From positions 1 through 42,776 of the forward strand of contig JACQAG010000045.1 in assembly GCA_016195085.1 (NCBI GenBank): DNA of 42,776 nt, written 5' to 3'. Below the pieces are notes generated by a model, which was not told where the DNA came from, made no database searches, and saw nothing but the letters and a program-made list of their open reading frames with translations. The translations under genes were made by a program, and so were the position numbers. The stretch comes from Pseudomonadota bacterium. Lineage in GTDB: Bacteria > Pseudomonadota > Alphaproteobacteria > SHVZ01. Shown here one piece after another: positions 1-8,684 of this stretch (positions are counted from its first letter, which is position 1; every line of letters begins with the position of its first letter).

Positions 1-159
1 CGCCGCCGATGCGCAAGGTTGCATCATGGTTGGGGTCCAACGACCCACCGAATACAAGGCTGCGGCGCGATCGCCCGCGCCCCCAACGCGAGCTCCACTC
101 GGATCGATCAGCAGAAATCTTCCAGCCCCCCAATCCAGGAGGATCAAATGCCCCAAATC

Positions 160-236
160 GCCCTTGACAGAAAAAGCCCCATACAAGGGGAGAGAGGGGA
201 GGGTGAGGGGGTGATGCGATATCATCGCAACACGAT
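160..236. repeat. G-rich repeat debris and small palindrome; no gene in 1-236
   Basis: No convincing coding region is seen in bases 1-236. From about 185 to 212 there is a G-rich tract of the same style as the palindromic intergenic repeats at 6.7, 14.8 and 34.4 kb. It is followed by a 6-bp perfect hairpin, TGCGAT/ATCGCA (215-220 and 224-229, 3-nt loop). The hairpin lies just downstream of the minus-strand acetyltransferase stop and could help end its transcript, but it has no T-run. Confidence 0.35.
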
Positions 237-815
237 CTAGATCCGCACCAGCCGCGCCATCGAGTAGGCATCGGCGAAGACGCCGTCGCGGAAGGCGAGC
301 GCCCGGTGCGTGCCTTCGATGGTGAAGCCGAACTTGCGATAGAGCCCGATCGCCGGGGCGTTGTCGGTGTAGACCTCGAGCTCGAGCCGCTGCAGCCCCA
401 GCCATCGATCGGCCGCATCGATGAGGTGCTCGAGCAAAGCCGTGCCGATGCCGTTTCCGCGATAGGCGTCGTGCACGCCCATGCCGATCTCGCCCGCATG
501 CTGGCGGCGGCCGCGTCGCCGCTCGATGCCCGCCTGCCCGACGAGCACGCCGGCCTTGATGGCGACGATGTCGAGATCGGTCGGCGGCTTCGCCTCGATG
601 GCCTTGCGTACGTCCGCGGCGGTGCGAAACGGCAGACGCAAGGTGCCCCAGCGGAACTTCGGGAGATTCCACAGGGCGGCGATGCCCTCGCAGTCGCCGA
701 GCTCCGCCGCACGGATGACCAAGTCACGCTCGGGCTCGCCCACTGCGGGCGCGCCCGGCCCTCGGCCGGCGGCACCCTCCTCGTCTCGATCCTTAAGGTC
801 CATGTCCATCTCCAT
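237..815 (-). CDS. GNAT family N-acetyltransferase
   Basis: This is a probable cytoplasmic acetyl-CoA-dependent N-acetyltransferase; the acceptor is unknown. The GNAT fold is recognisable from the beta-1 region (LVIRAAELGDCEGIAALW), a core acetyl-CoA loop of the R/Q-x-x-G-x-G/A type (AYRGNGIGTALLEHLIDAA) and the beta-6/7 end (VYTDNAPAIGLYRKFGFTIEG). These are the usual landmarks of the RimI/YjaB-like branch. I chose ATG 815, giving 192 aa. The frame stays open to a TTG at 851, but that codon lies in the T-rich tail of a hairpin (852-878). The extra N-terminus (MEMDMDLKDRDEEG) is charged and not part of the fold. No operon partner is evident. Confidence 0.8.
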   Translation of the reverse strand: MEMDMDLKDRDEEGAAGRGPGAPAVGEPERDLVIRAAELGDCEGIAALWNLPKFRWGTLRLPFRTAADVRKAIEAKPPTDLDIVAIKAGVLVGQAGIERRRGRRQHAGEIGMGVHDAYRGNGIGTALLEHLIDAADRWLGLQRLELEVYTDNAPAIGLYRKFGFTIEGTHRALAFRDGVFADAYSMARLVRI

Positions 816-845
816 CGCTGTCGCCGGAGCGGAGGGGACCTGGAA

Positions 846-984
846 ATGCAAAGGCCCCGTCCGTCGCCGGCGGGGCCTCGGGGCTTCTCTAGGTCGCGAA
901 ACTCAGAACGCGATCGCCTCCGACGGCCCACCGGAGTGGGTCTGGATGACGAGCATGAGCATCGAGGTCGCGAACGGGTGCATG
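846..984 (-). ncRNA. Candidate small RNA or leader transcript (about 140 nt)
   Basis: A minus-strand promoter-like pair at 991-1019 and a hairpin with T-rich tail at 852-878 bracket about 140 nt. Inside are a CCCAC-TCCG-GTGGG hairpin and a GCGATCGC palindrome. A short frame starts at ATG 992 or the in-frame ATG 983 and stops at TGA 903-905 (29 or 26 aa; N-terminus MPLMHPFATSML). Because the first ATG is inside the proposed -10 box, the transcript is either a small RNA or carries the shorter peptide. No family is recognised. The call rests only on the promoter-terminator layout. Confidence 0.3.
852..878 (-). terminator. Rho-independent-type hairpin (minus strand)
   Basis: An 8-bp perfect stem AGGCCCCG/CGGGGCCT (852-859 with 871-878) encloses an 11-nt loop. 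Read on the minus strand it is followed by CTTTGCATTTCC, a broken T-rich tail. It would end a transcript coming from the promoter at 991-1019, just before the acetyltransferase gene. Confidence 0.5.
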
Positions 985-990
985 AGCGGC

Positions 991-1019
991 ATTTTAGTTG
1001 ACCTTCAGGCCGCGAACAA
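991..1019 (-). promoter_or_regulatory. Sigma-70-type promoter candidate (minus strand)
   Basis: TTGTTC (complement of 1014-1019), exactly 17 nt of spacer, then TAAAAT (complement of 991-996). The -10 box matches the consensus at 5 of 6 positions and the -35 at 3 of 6. Transcription would start near 984 and run into the hairpin at 852-878. Confidence 0.4.
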
Positions 1020-1113
1020 GACCATGGCTGCTGGCGTCACCAAGACGCTTTGGTCAATCGAGGCTATCGTGCGTGTGGTCGATGAGTGGGAAGTCGCACA
1101 AAAGGCGGCTTAG
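993..1113 (+). pseudogene. Remnant of a transposase C-terminus
   Basis: This plus-strand stretch translates to a tail ending at TAG 1113 that contains TMAAGVTKTLWSIEAIV. This resembles the TPAMAAGVTD-LWS/IED-IV tail found at the end of some DDE transposases in alphaproteobacteria, recalled by eye only. No upstream catalytic region is present and the open frame before it is the shadow of the acetyltransferase. It is best read as a decayed insertion-sequence fragment; the identification is tentative. Confidence 0.35.
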
Positions 1114-1189
1114 CCGATGCCCGCCTATGCTCAGCGCCTCATGGCACATGCGGCCGAAGGCGCGATCGGCTTGATTGCCAAGGCAATCG

Positions 1190-2002
1190 CTAAGGATTGC
1201 TGAAACCGCCTATCGTTAAAGGACAGGACAGACCCGCCGCCATATCCAGGGCAAAGCTTCTAGCGGAAATTGTCACCGTCGCATTTGACGAAGAATAGCT
1301 TACGCCGTCCGAGCAAGTCGCTTGCACACTGCTCAGGGACAACCCATAGCCCGCGCTCGCGTAAGGCGAAACATACGTGCAAGATTTGGTTGTGAGCGAG
1401 TAGAGACCCGCAGAGCTCCCGGCATAGATGTATTGCGTCTCTTGAATGGTAAGTGCTGTCGATGTCTGCGTAACCACATAATCGGCCAGATAGTGCGACG
1501 CGATGCTGTTGTTGGTGTTGGTACAGCTATTAGCGCTGGAGCCGAAGATGCCGCTGCCCGTATATGTGCGACCCATGCTCATGGTGCCGGTATTGAACCG
1601 TTGCAAGGTGAGGCTGGTCGGCAAGCCTGCCAGCGTCGAATTGGTTGCCGCCTGAAAGAGGATCTGGTTAGTCGAGACAAAGGTCAGCGTCAACGTGCCA
1701 GTGGTGGCCCCGGCCAGCGTGAATCCCGAGGCAGCACTCGAGGCTGACGCCGTATAGGCGGTAAACTGGCCGACATTCGCGGTGGTCGCGGATGCCCCGG
1801 TTATCGTCGAGGCGAGCCAGATTCCCTTACCCGAGGTATCGTAGGCGTACCAGAGGACGAACAGGCTGGTTCCGTCTTGCTGGATGCTGACGCCTTCGCC
1901 GGATTTCGTGGGGTCGTACCAAAGGCCGGTGTATGTCTGACTGAAGGCTGGCGTCACGAAGAAACCCAACCAAATTAGACCAAGCCGAATTAGATGTTTC
2001 AT
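1190..2002 (-). CDS. Secreted hypothetical protein with GLWYDPTKSGEG motif
   Basis: A 270-aa protein with a clear Sec signal peptide (MKHLIRLGLIWLGFFVTPAFSQ, cleavage probably after SFQ-like AFSQ). The mature N-terminus TYTGLWYDPTKSGEGVSI belongs to a type of short extracellular beta-rich domain (GLWY-P--SG-G) seen in secreted proteins of several Proteobacteria; function unknown. The rest is rich in Ser, Thr, Ala and Gly, with four Cys in the C-terminal half that could form disulfides. The gene is visibly less GC-rich, with more A/T-ending codons than its neighbours, and it sits next to a transposase remnant. Both facts suggest acquisition by transfer. It stands alone; no operon partner is seen. 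Confidence 0.7.
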   Translation of the reverse strand: MKHLIRLGLIWLGFFVTPAFSQTYTGLWYDPTKSGEGVSIQQDGTSLFVLWYAYDTSGKGIWLASTITGASATTANVGQFTAYTASASSAASGFTLAGATTGTLTLTFVSTNQILFQAATNSTLAGLPTSLTLQRFNTGTMSMGRTYTGSGIFGSSANSCTNTNNSIASHYLADYVVTQTSTALTIQETQYIYAGSSAGLYSLTTKSCTYVSPYASAGYGLSLSSVQATCSDGVSYSSSNATVTISARSFALDMAAGLSCPLTIGGFSNP

Positions 2003-2264
2003 ATTCGCTCTGCACCATTAGGCCGGGATTTACCGGATGACTCCTGCACCGGAGCGAATGCTGGCATCTTTATAGCTCGCGTCAAAGCTCTAAACGATGT
2101 GGACGGCTACCCTCAACTCGGGGAACCTGACCGGTAATCAAGGGGGCTGAGTTTCTCGCTATCGCTTACCAGTGGTCCAAAATGGCCGAGCATCTTGAGC
2201 GGATGGCCAAGCTCGACGATAAAGTCGGAAATCCAAACTGACCCACGACCTCGGTCCACCCAGG
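2003..2264. other. Intergenic region upstream of argD
   Basis: No complete gene is seen. A plus-strand frame 2131-2241 without a start codon reads as an amphipathic tail ([19 protein letters not shown]) and ends in TGA. It could be the 3' end of a lost small gene, but this is only a resemblance to coding sequence. The promoter of the arginine block lies at the right end. Confidence 0.3.
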
Positions 2265-2293
2265 TTGACACCCTCAGGAGCTTTCCCGATACT
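2265..2293 (+). promoter_or_regulatory. Promoter candidate for argD
   Basis: TTGACA (2265-2270), 17-nt spacer, then GATACT (2288-2293): a full-match -35 and a 4 of 6 match -10. The predicted transcription start near 2300 leaves a leader of about 45 nt before the GTG start at 2345. Confidence 0.55.
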
Positions 2294-2344
2294 TGCCGGT
2301 TCTTCGCCGGGCGAGGGCCCGGTTCAGCCAGGAGTAGTCCCGCC

Positions 2345-3517
2345 GTGATTTCCGCCGTCATGCCGACCTATGGGCGTTACGACCTTGCCTTCGAGCGCGG
2401 CGAGGGACCCTATCTGTTCGCGACGGACGGGCGACGCTTTCTCGATTTTGCCTCCGGCATCGCCGTCAATGCGCTGGGCCACAGCCATCCGCATCTGGTG
2501 AAGGCCTTGAGCGAGCAGGCGAAGCGGGTGTGGCACACCTCGAACCTCTACCGCATTCCCGAGCAGGAGCGCTTGGCCGAACGCCTGGTCGAGAACAGCT
2601 TCGCCGACACGGTGTTCTTCTGCAATTCCGGCGCCGAGGCGGTGGAGTGCTCGATCAAGGTCGCGCGCAAATATCACGACGAGTCCGGCACTCCCGAGCG
2701 CTACCGCGTCATCGGCTGCGCCGGCTCCTTCCATGGCCGCACGCTGGCCACGCTCGCCGCCGCCGGCAACGAGAAATACCTGAAGGGCTTCGATCCGATC
2801 GTCGAGGGCTTCGACCATGTCGCCTTCGGCAATCTGAACGAGCTCAGGGCCGCGATCACGCCGGAAACGGCGGCGATCCTGGTCGAGCCGGTGCAAGGCG
2901 AGGGCGGCATCCGCCCGGCCAGCCTCGACTATCTGCGCCAGCTCCGCGCGGTTGCCGACGAGTTCGGCCTCCTCCTCATCTTCGATGAGGTGCAATGCGG
3001 CATGGGGCGATCGGGAAAATTGTTCGCTCATGAATGGGCGGGTGTCACGCCGGACATCATGGCTACCGCCAAGGGCCTGGGAAACGGCTTCCCGGTCGGC
3101 GCCTGCCTGGCGACCGAGCGGGCGGCCAAGGGCATGACCGCGGGCAGCCACGGCTCGACCTTCGGCGGCAATCCGCTGGCGATGGCGGTCGCCAACGCCG
3201 TGCTCGATGTGGTGCTCGCCGACGGCTTCCTCGGCCGGGTCGACAAGGTCGCCCGCCGGCTCTGGCGCGAGCTCGAGGCCTTGGTCAAGCGCCACCCGAA
3301 GGTGCTGGCGGAGGCGCGCGGCGCCGGCCTCATCCTCGGGCTCAAATGCCACGTCACCAACACCACGCTGGTCGACAAGGCGCGTGAGCTCGGCCTCCTG
3401 ACCGTGGGCGCCGGCGAGAACGTCGTTCGCCTGGTGCCGCCCTTGATCATCGAGGACGCCCATGTGCAGGAGGCGGTCGCCACACTCGACCGCGCCTGCG
3501 CCCAGCTCGCCGCCTGA
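2345..3517 (+). CDS. argD: Acetylornithine aminotransferase
   Basis: A PLP-dependent class-III aminotransferase that converts N-acetylglutamate 5-semialdehyde and glutamate to N-acetylornithine and 2-oxoglutarate in arginine synthesis. It may also serve as the succinyldiaminopimelate transaminase in lysine synthesis. Landmarks include [18 protein letters not shown] (PLP phosphate loop), [17 protein letters not shown] (Asp stacking on the PLP ring), [14 protein letters not shown] (Schiff-base Lys) and [13 protein letters not shown]. Length is 390 aa from GTG 2345, normal for ArgD. GTG is preferred because AGGAG at 2330-2334 is 10 nt upstream; ATG 2360 would be 25 nt away. It is first gene of the argD-argF-hslO run, with a promoter at 2265-2293. 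Confidence 0.93.
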   Translation: MISAVMPTYGRYDLAFERGEGPYLFATDGRRFLDFASGIAVNALGHSHPHLVKALSEQAKRVWHTSNLYRIPEQERLAERLVENSFADTVFFCNSGAEAVECSIKVARKYHDESGTPERYRVIGCAGSFHGRTLATLAAAGNEKYLKGFDPIVEGFDHVAFGNLNELRAAITPETAAILVEPVQGEGGIRPASLDYLRQLRAVADEFGLLLIFDEVQCGMGRSGKLFAHEWAGVTPDIMATAKGLGNGFPVGACLATERAAKGMTAGSHGSTFGGNPLAMAVANAVLDVVLADGFLGRVDKVARRLWRELEALVKRHPKVLAEARGAGLILGLKCHVTNTTLVDKARELGLLTVGAGENVVRLVPPLIIEDAHVQEAVATLDRACAQLAA

Positions 3518-3563
3518 CGGCCGAGCCGAGACGCCGCGTCCGCCACTTCTGTCCGGGTTGCCT

Positions 3564-4496
3564 ATGTCCGTGCCATCCGCCGCGTCCCCGAAGCATTTCA
3601 TCGATCTCGACGGGTTCGACACCGCCACGCTTCGCCACATCCTCAAGGATGGCGTCTCCTACAAGAAGGGCGACATCGATCCGGCCAAGCAGCAACCGCT
3701 CAGCGGCAAGACCTTGGCGATGATCTTCGAGAAGCCCTCGACGCGCACCCGCGTGTCCTTCGATGTCGCCATGCGCAAGCTCGGCGGCGAGACCGTGGTG
3801 CTCTCCAGCAATGAGCTGCAGACCGGCCGCGGCGAGACCTTGGCGGATACCGCCCGGGTGCTGTCGCGCTATGTCGATGCGATCATGATGCGCACCTACC
3901 AGCCCTGGAAGCTGCACGAGATGGCGGCCTATGCCACCATCCCGGTGATCAACGGGCTCACCGACAGCAGCCACCCCTGCCAGCTGATGGCCGACGTGAT
4001 GACCTATGAGGAGCACCGCGGCGCGATCGCCGGCAGGGTCGTGGCCTGGAGCGGCGACGGCAACAACGTTGCCTCCTCTTGGGTGCATGCGGCCGTTCGC
4101 TTCAATTTCGAGCTCAAGCTCGCCTGCCCGGAGATGCTCATGCCCCCCGAGGCGCTGTTGCGCTGGGCGCGCGACCAGGGCGGCCGGGTGTCGGTGACCC
4201 ATGATCCGGCAGCCGCGGTCAAGGGTGCGGACTGCGTCGTCACCGATACCTGGGTGTCGATGGACCGCGATGCGACCAAGGGCGAGACGCGGCACAACCT
4301 GCTTGCCCCCTACCGGGTCGACGATCGGCTGATGGGCCTGGCCAAGCCCGATGCGGTGTTCATGCACTGCCTGCCCGCCCATCGCGGCGAGGAGGTGACC
4401 GCGTCCGTCCTCGACGGCCCGCAATCCCTGGTCTGGGATGAGGCGGAAAACCGCCTACATGTGCAGAAAGCCATTCTCGCCTGGTGCCTCGCCTAA
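3564..4496 (+). CDS. argF: Ornithine carbamoyltransferase
   Basis: Cytoplasmic enzyme joining ornithine and carbamoyl phosphate to give citrulline, the step after ArgD and ArgE in arginine synthesis. Diagnostic motifs are all present: [12 protein letters not shown] (carbamoyl-phosphate loop), the HPCQ motif ([13 protein letters not shown]) and the ornithine-binding [10 protein letters not shown] near the end. From ATG 3564 it is 310 aa, the normal length. The open frame continues upstream to 3462, but that part overlaps argD and has no family similarity. It starts 46 nt after argD, and its stop is one base from the hslO start, so the three genes are probably co-transcribed. Confidence 0.95.
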   Translation: MSVPSAASPKHFIDLDGFDTATLRHILKDGVSYKKGDIDPAKQQPLSGKTLAMIFEKPSTRTRVSFDVAMRKLGGETVVLSSNELQTGRGETLADTARVLSRYVDAIMMRTYQPWKLHEMAAYATIPVINGLTDSSHPCQLMADVMTYEEHRGAIAGRVVAWSGDGNNVASSWVHAAVRFNFELKLACPEMLMPPEALLRWARDQGGRVSVTHDPAAAVKGADCVVTDTWVSMDRDATKGETRHNLLAPYRVDDRLMGLAKPDAVFMHCLPAHRGEEVTASVLDGPQSLVWDEAENRLHVQKAILAWCLA

Positions 4497-4497
4497 G

Positions 4498-5415
4498 ATG
4501 AAGCCGAGCGAGCCCGGAAACGGGCATGGGTCCATTCTGGACGATCTGGTGCAGCCATTCCAAGTCGAGGGGCTCAATCTGCGCGGCCGCCTGGTCCGGC
4601 TCGGCACCGCCGTCGACACGGTCGTTCGCCAGCACGCCTATCCCGGCCCGATCGGCGGACTCTTGGCCGAAGGCTTGGCGCTCGCCGCCACGCTCGCGGG
4701 CGCGCTCAAATATGACGGCGTGTTCAGCCTGCAGACCAAGAGCGACGGGCCGATGCGCCTGATGGTCGCCGACGTGACCTCCGCGGGCGATCTCCGCGGC
4801 TATGCGCAGTTCGATACGGATCGGCTGCTTGAGCTCGGCGACCGGGCAGACGATCGCTCCTTCCGTCGCCTCATGGGCAAGGGCTATCTCGCCTTCACCG
4901 TCGATCAAGGCCCCCATACCGACCGCTATCAGGGGATCGTCGACCTCGACGGCTCGAACTTCGTGGAATGCGCCCAGCACTACTTCCGCCAGTCAGAGCA
5001 GCTCGAGACCGGCATCAAGCTCGCGGCCGGCCATGCCGGGGACCGCGAGGTCGGCTGGCGCGCCGGCGGCCTCATGGTGCAGCGCCTGCCGGCCAACGAC
5101 GATGACGAGGACTGGCGCCGCGCGCTGGTGCTGATGGAGAGCTGCACCAGGGCGGAGCTGCTCGACCAGGCGCTCGATCCCCACGATCTCCTCTACCGGC
5201 TCTTCCACGAGGACGGGGTCAGGGTCTACCGCCCGCATCCGCTGCGCGCTCGCTGCCGTTGCTCGCGCGGCCGCGCGGAGTCGGTGCTCCGGCTCTTGCC
5301 CGAAGTCGACCTCGCCGAGATGGTCATCGACGGCCAGGTGATCGTCACCTGCCAGTTCTGCAATTCCAGCCACGTGTTCGACGAGACCGAAGTCCGCCGC
5401 CTGCGCGCATCCTGA
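4498..5415 (+). CDS. hslO: Hsp33 redox-regulated chaperone
   Basis: A holdase chaperone switched on by oxidative unfolding. At rest four cysteines bind zinc; on oxidation they form disulfides and the protein binds unfolding clients. The C-terminal zinc site is visible as C253-x-C255 and C285-x-x-C288 (CRC and CQFC), the Hsp33 signature. The N-terminal domain includes the typical GPIGGLLAEGLALAATLA helix and the SDGP-RLMVADV strand. Length is 305 aa. ATG 4498 lies one base after the argF stop (TAA-G-ATG), which indicates translational coupling. An ArgF-Hsp33 pairing is common in alphaproteobacterial genomes. Confidence 0.93.
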   Translation: MKPSEPGNGHGSILDDLVQPFQVEGLNLRGRLVRLGTAVDTVVRQHAYPGPIGGLLAEGLALAATLAGALKYDGVFSLQTKSDGPMRLMVADVTSAGDLRGYAQFDTDRLLELGDRADDRSFRRLMGKGYLAFTVDQGPHTDRYQGIVDLDGSNFVECAQHYFRQSEQLETGIKLAAGHAGDREVGWRAGGLMVQRLPANDDDEDWRRALVLMESCTRAELLDQALDPHDLLYRLFHEDGVRVYRPHPLRARCRCSRGRAESVLRLLPEVDLAEMVIDGQVIVTCQFCNSSHVFDETEVRRLRAS

Positions 5416-5439
5416 CCACAGCCGAGAGGACAGAAAGCC

Positions 5440-6027
5440 ATGCTCCGCACATTGATGACCATCCTCGTGCTGGCGCTCCTCGCCGGCTGCACCAGCGAGC
5501 CGCCGCCGGCCCGCTTGCCGGAGATGACCTTCACCAACCTTCCCAAGATCATGCTGGAGGTGGCGCTGGTCGAGGTCGTGGACAAGTACAATCCGCCCTT
5601 CGCGTCCCCCAATGTCGAGCACAAGATGCCGGTTCCCCCGGCCCGCGTCGCCCGGCGCTGGGCCGAGGATCGGCTGCTTGCGGCCGGCGACAAGGGCCGC
5701 GCGCTGGTCACCATCCAAGACGCCAAGGTGATCGAAGTGTCCTTGAAGCGCAGCTCCTCGGGCTTGACCGGGGCGTTCACCACCGAGCAGGGCAAGCGCT
5801 ATGACGCCTCGCTCGAGATGTCGGTCGAGATCGTCAACGACCGCGGCTTCAAGGATGCCGCCGCCACGGCGCGCGCCGTGCGCAGCCAGACCGTGGCCGA
5901 GGACATCTCGCCCAACAAGCTGGACGAGGTGTGGTATGAGATGGTGGAAGCTCTCATGCGCGACATCAATGCCGAGCTCGAGCGCAACATGCGGCAGTTC
6001 ATGGGGCGCTATATCCGCCAGACCTGA
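5440..6027 (+). CDS. Conserved hypothetical lipoprotein
   Basis: A 195-aa predicted lipoprotein: a short hydrophobic signal with lipobox LLAGC, Cys17 being the lipidated residue. The mature part starts TSEPPPARLPEMTF and ends in a Glu/Arg-rich helix (WYEMVEALMRDINAELERNMRQFM), likely periplasmic and anchored to the inner or outer membrane. The DAKVIEVSLKRS...YDASLEMSVEIVNDRG region looks like paired beta strands, but I do not recognise a named domain. It starts 25 nt after hslO with a good ribosome site (GAGAGGACAGAAAG before ATG), so it probably shares that transcript. Confidence 0.8.
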   Translation: MLRTLMTILVLALLAGCTSEPPPARLPEMTFTNLPKIMLEVALVEVVDKYNPPFASPNVEHKMPVPPARVARRWAEDRLLAAGDKGRALVTIQDAKVIEVSLKRSSSGLTGAFTTEQGKRYDASLEMSVEIVNDRGFKDAAATARAVRSQTVAEDISPNKLDEVWYEMVEALMRDINAELERNMRQFMGRYIRQT

Positions 6028-6068
6028 TTCAGCTGCCGCTCCCTCCCAACCAAGAAAGAAGCCACCAT

Positions 6069-6689
6069 ATGAGCCTTCGCATCCACGGCATCGCCGCCAG
6101 CCGCGCCTTCCGCACGATCTGGATCGCCAAGGAACTGGGCATCAAATACGAGCATGTCCCGGTCTCCTGGAGCGACGGCGGTACCAAGACCAAGAAGTTC
6201 CTCCAGATCAATCCCAACGCTGCCGTGCCGGCGATCGAAGACGGCTCCTTCAAGCTCTGGGAGTCGCTGGCGATCAATCTCTATCTCGCCAAGAAGAAAG
6301 GCCTGGGCACGCTCTATCCGAAGACCCTCAAGGACGAGGCGCTCACCTGGCAATGGAGCTTCTGGGCGGTGAGCGAGCTCGAAAAGCCGATGCAGGCCTA
6401 TCTCGCCAACACCGTCGCGCTGCCGCCGGAAAAGCGCGACGCCAAGCTCGCCGAGTCGAGCTGGGTTGCCGCGTCCAAGGCGCTGAAGGTGCTGAATGGC
6501 GCGCTCGCCAAGCAGCCCTATCTCCTCGGCAAGAGCTTCAAGGTCGCCGACTTCAACGTCGCCTCGGTGCTGTATGGCGCGCTTCGGATGAAGGCCGATC
6601 TCTCGGCCACGCCCAAGGTCGCAAAGTGGCTCAAGGCCTGCCTCACGCGCCCGGCCGCGCTGGAAGCCCGCAAGCTCAGGGGCGAGTAG
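6069..6689 (+). CDS. Glutathione S-transferase family protein
   Basis: A 206-aa cytosolic GST-like enzyme. The N-terminal thioredoxin-fold domain (residues 1-80) carries the glutathione-binding region QINPNAAVPAIEDGSFKLWESLAINLYLA, with the cis-Pro (VPAI) and the E-S pair that hold the gamma-glutamyl group. The active-site Ser/Thr/Tyr position falls within GIAASRAFRTIW. The C-terminal helical domain carries the conserved LLGKSFKVADFNVASVL (N-capping box and hydrophobic staple). Substrate cannot be told from sequence. It starts 41 nt after the lipoprotein and is the last gene before a large inverted repeat that separates it from argE. Confidence 0.88.
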   Translation: MSLRIHGIAASRAFRTIWIAKELGIKYEHVPVSWSDGGTKTKKFLQINPNAAVPAIEDGSFKLWESLAINLYLAKKKGLGTLYPKTLKDEALTWQWSFWAVSELEKPMQAYLANTVALPPEKRDAKLAESSWVAASKALKVLNGALAKQPYLLGKSFKVADFNVASVLYGALRMKADLSATPKVAKWLKACLTRPAALEARKLRGE

Positions 6690-6703
6690 CCGCAGCGGCG
6701 AGA

Positions 6704-6808
6704 CGCCCCACCCCTTCCCTCCCCCGCATGCGCGGGGGAGGGGGCCACGCGAGCCGCTCGTACTCCCTCCTCCATGCGTCAGCACGGGGGAGGGAAGGGG
6801 TGGGGGCA
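6704..6808. repeat. Long inverted repeat between converging genes (family A)
   Basis: Arms of about 22 bp (CCCCACCCCTTCCCTCCCCC near 6705-6725 and its complement near 6784-6806) flank about 60 nt that includes an inner hairpin CCTCCCCCGCATGCGCGGGGGAGG. It sits between the converging GST and argE genes and could act as a two-way terminator. The same C/T-rich versus G/A-rich style recurs at 14.75 kb and 34.4 kb, so it is probably a dispersed palindromic repeat rather than a gene-specific site. Confidence 0.7.
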
Positions 6809-6815
6809 CTCGACT

Positions 6816-7970
6816 TTACCGCGCCGCCCAGTCGGCGAGCTTCAGCATGAAGGCCTCGCAGGCCTCGATCTGAGCCACGTCGATGAACTCGTCGGGCTGG
6901 TGGGCTTGGGCGATGTCGCCCGGGCCGAAGATGACCGCCGGCATGCCGCCGCGCTGGAACAGACCCGCCTCGGTGCCGTAGGCGGCGGTGTCGGACTCGT
7001 TCAAGCCGGTCAAGAGACGAATGAGCGCCTCCGCCGCCGAGTCCGCGAGCGGGGTCAAGGGCGGCACCAGCGCCATCTCTTCCCACCTGATGCCGGCATG
7101 GGGTGCGGCCCGCTTCAGCTCGGGCTCGATTGCATCGGCCGCGAACCGCTTGATCCGCTCGATCACCGGGGCTTCGCTTTCGCCCGGAAGCACCCTCAGC
7201 TCGAGCTTGAAGCGGCATTTGTTGGGAATGATGTTGCCCGCCGTGCCGCCCTCGATGATGCCGACATTGAAGGTGGCGTAGGGCGGAACGAAGCCGGACT
7301 TGGGATCGGCCTTGGCCTTGAACTCCTCTTGGATCTTCAAGACCTCCGAGATGATGCCGACCGCGGCGAAGATTGCATTGGCGCCGCGCTGGGGCGCGCT
7401 CGAATGGCCTTCGACGCCGGTGATGGTGACCTCGTAGGAGGCCGCACCCTTATGCGCATTGACCAGCTTCATCATCGTCGGCTCGCCGACGATGACGATC
7501 CGGGGCAGCGGCAGATTGGCGACGATGTCCTCCACCAGATGGCGGGCGCCATGGCAGCCGACCTCCTCGTCGAAGGAGAAGGCGAAGTGGATCGGCGTCT
7601 TCGGCTTGCGCTTGATGAATTCCGGCACCAGGGTCAAGGCGACCGCGATGAAGCTCTTCATATCCGAGGTGCCGCGGCCGTAGAGCCGACCGTTGCCGCG
7701 GCGGACCTTGAACGGGTCGCCCGTCCAGTTCTGTCCGGCGACCGGCACCACGTCGGTATGACCGGAGAGCACCACGCCGCCCCGATCTGCGGGGCCTAGG
7801 GTCGCATAGAGGTTGGCCTTGGTCTTCTCGGCGTTGAAGGTGAGCCGGGACTCGACGCCGAAGCCCGCGAGATATCCCTGCACATCCTCGATCAGCTTCA
7901 GATTCGACAGGGCCGAGGTGGTGTCGAACGCCACCAGGCGTTCGATCATGCCGATGCTTTGAGCGGCCAT
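6816..7970 (-). CDS. argE: Acetylornithine deacetylase (M20 family)
   Basis: A metal-dependent hydrolase of the M20/ArgE-DapE family that releases ornithine from N-acetylornithine. The metal site motifs are visible: LSGHTDVVP (H71, D73), GRGTSDMKSF (bridging D103) and FSFDEEVGCHG (catalytic E135, metal-binding E136). The middle contains the dimerisation domain (GVEGHSSAPQRGANAI) and the end the last metal His (GDIAQAHQPDEFID). Length 384 aa matches ArgE. It is the last gene of apaG-folE-argE on the minus strand (33 nt after folE). Specificity for N-acetylornithine is supported by close length and by argD and argF nearby, though M20 members are hard to separate by eye. Confidence 0.88.
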   Translation of the reverse strand: MAAQSIGMIERLVAFDTTSALSNLKLIEDVQGYLAGFGVESRLTFNAEKTKANLYATLGPADRGGVVLSGHTDVVPVAGQNWTGDPFKVRRGNGRLYGRGTSDMKSFIAVALTLVPEFIKRKPKTPIHFAFSFDEEVGCHGARHLVEDIVANLPLPRIVIVGEPTMMKLVNAHKGAASYEVTITGVEGHSSAPQRGANAIFAAVGIISEVLKIQEEFKAKADPKSGFVPPYATFNVGIIEGGTAGNIIPNKCRFKLELRVLPGESEAPVIERIKRFAADAIEPELKRAAPHAGIRWEEMALVPPLTPLADSAAEALIRLLTGLNESDTAAYGTEAGLFQRGGMPAVIFGPGDIAQAHQPDEFIDVAQIEACEAFMLKLADWAAR

Positions 7971-8003
7971 TTGTGGCTCCGCCGCGAGGCTGTGGGCGAT
8001 CGG

Positions 8004-8657
8004 CTACACGTTGGCGAGCTGGTCGGTCGTCACCTGGCCCACCATCGACAGAAATTCGCGGCGCGTCGATGGGTCGGTGCGGAAGGCGCCGAGCATGCGG
8101 CTCGTCACCATGGTGACGCCGGGCTTGTGCACGCCGCGCGTGGTCATGCATTGATGCGCCGCCTCGATCACCACGGCCACACCTTTCGGCTTCAGCACGT
8201 CGTCGATGCAGTTGGCGATCTGCGCCGTCATCTTTTCTTGGATCTGCAAACGGCGCGCATAGGCCTCGACCACCCGGGCCAGCTTCGAGATGCCGACGAC
8301 GCGCCGATCCGGCAGGTAGGCCACATGCGCCTTGCCGATGATCGGCGCCAGATGATGTTCGCAATGAGACTCGAAACGGATGTCGCGCAGCAGCACCATC
8401 TCGTCGTAGCCGTCGGTCTCCTCGAAGGTGCGGTTCAAGATCTCGACCGGGTCGACCTTGTAGCCGCCGAAGAATTCCTCGAACGCCTTGGTCACGCGCT
8501 TGGGCGTGTCGGCGAGGCCCTCGCGCGCGGGGTCGTCGCCGGCCCAGCGGATGAGCGTGCGGACCGCCGCCTCCACTTCGGCGCGGCTCGGCCGGTCGGA
8601 GGATGCAGCGTCAGCGTCAGGCGACGGTTTTAGGACCTTGGCCACGGATCGGCTCAC
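8004..8657 (-). CDS. folE: GTP cyclohydrolase I
   Basis: Converts GTP to dihydroneopterin triphosphate, the first step to folate and pterins. The T-fold enzyme signature is intact: [22 protein letters not shown] (zinc Cys and His), [25 protein letters not shown] and the third zinc ligand region [11 protein letters not shown]. Length is 217 aa from a GTG at 8657; a second GTG four codons later is also possible because the N-terminal 25 residues are not conserved. It lies 27 nt downstream of apaG and 33 nt upstream of argE, so the three are probably one transcript from the promoter at 9154-9182. Confidence 0.95.
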   Translation of the reverse strand: MSRSVAKVLKPSPDADAASSDRPSRAEVEAAVRTLIRWAGDDPAREGLADTPKRVTKAFEEFFGGYKVDPVEILNRTFEETDGYDEMVLLRDIRFESHCEHHLAPIIGKAHVAYLPDRRVVGISKLARVVEAYARRLQIQEKMTAQIANCIDDVLKPKGVAVVIEAAHQCMTTRGVHKPGVTMVTSRMLGAFRTDPSTRREFLSMVGQVTTDQLANV

Positions 8658-8684
8658 TTTCTTTTGGAGAGGCGAGGCTGCGCG

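Noticed and set aside
2324-3646. A 440-aa open frame on the minus strand opposite argD
   Set aside because: Shadow of argD; no recognisable domain.
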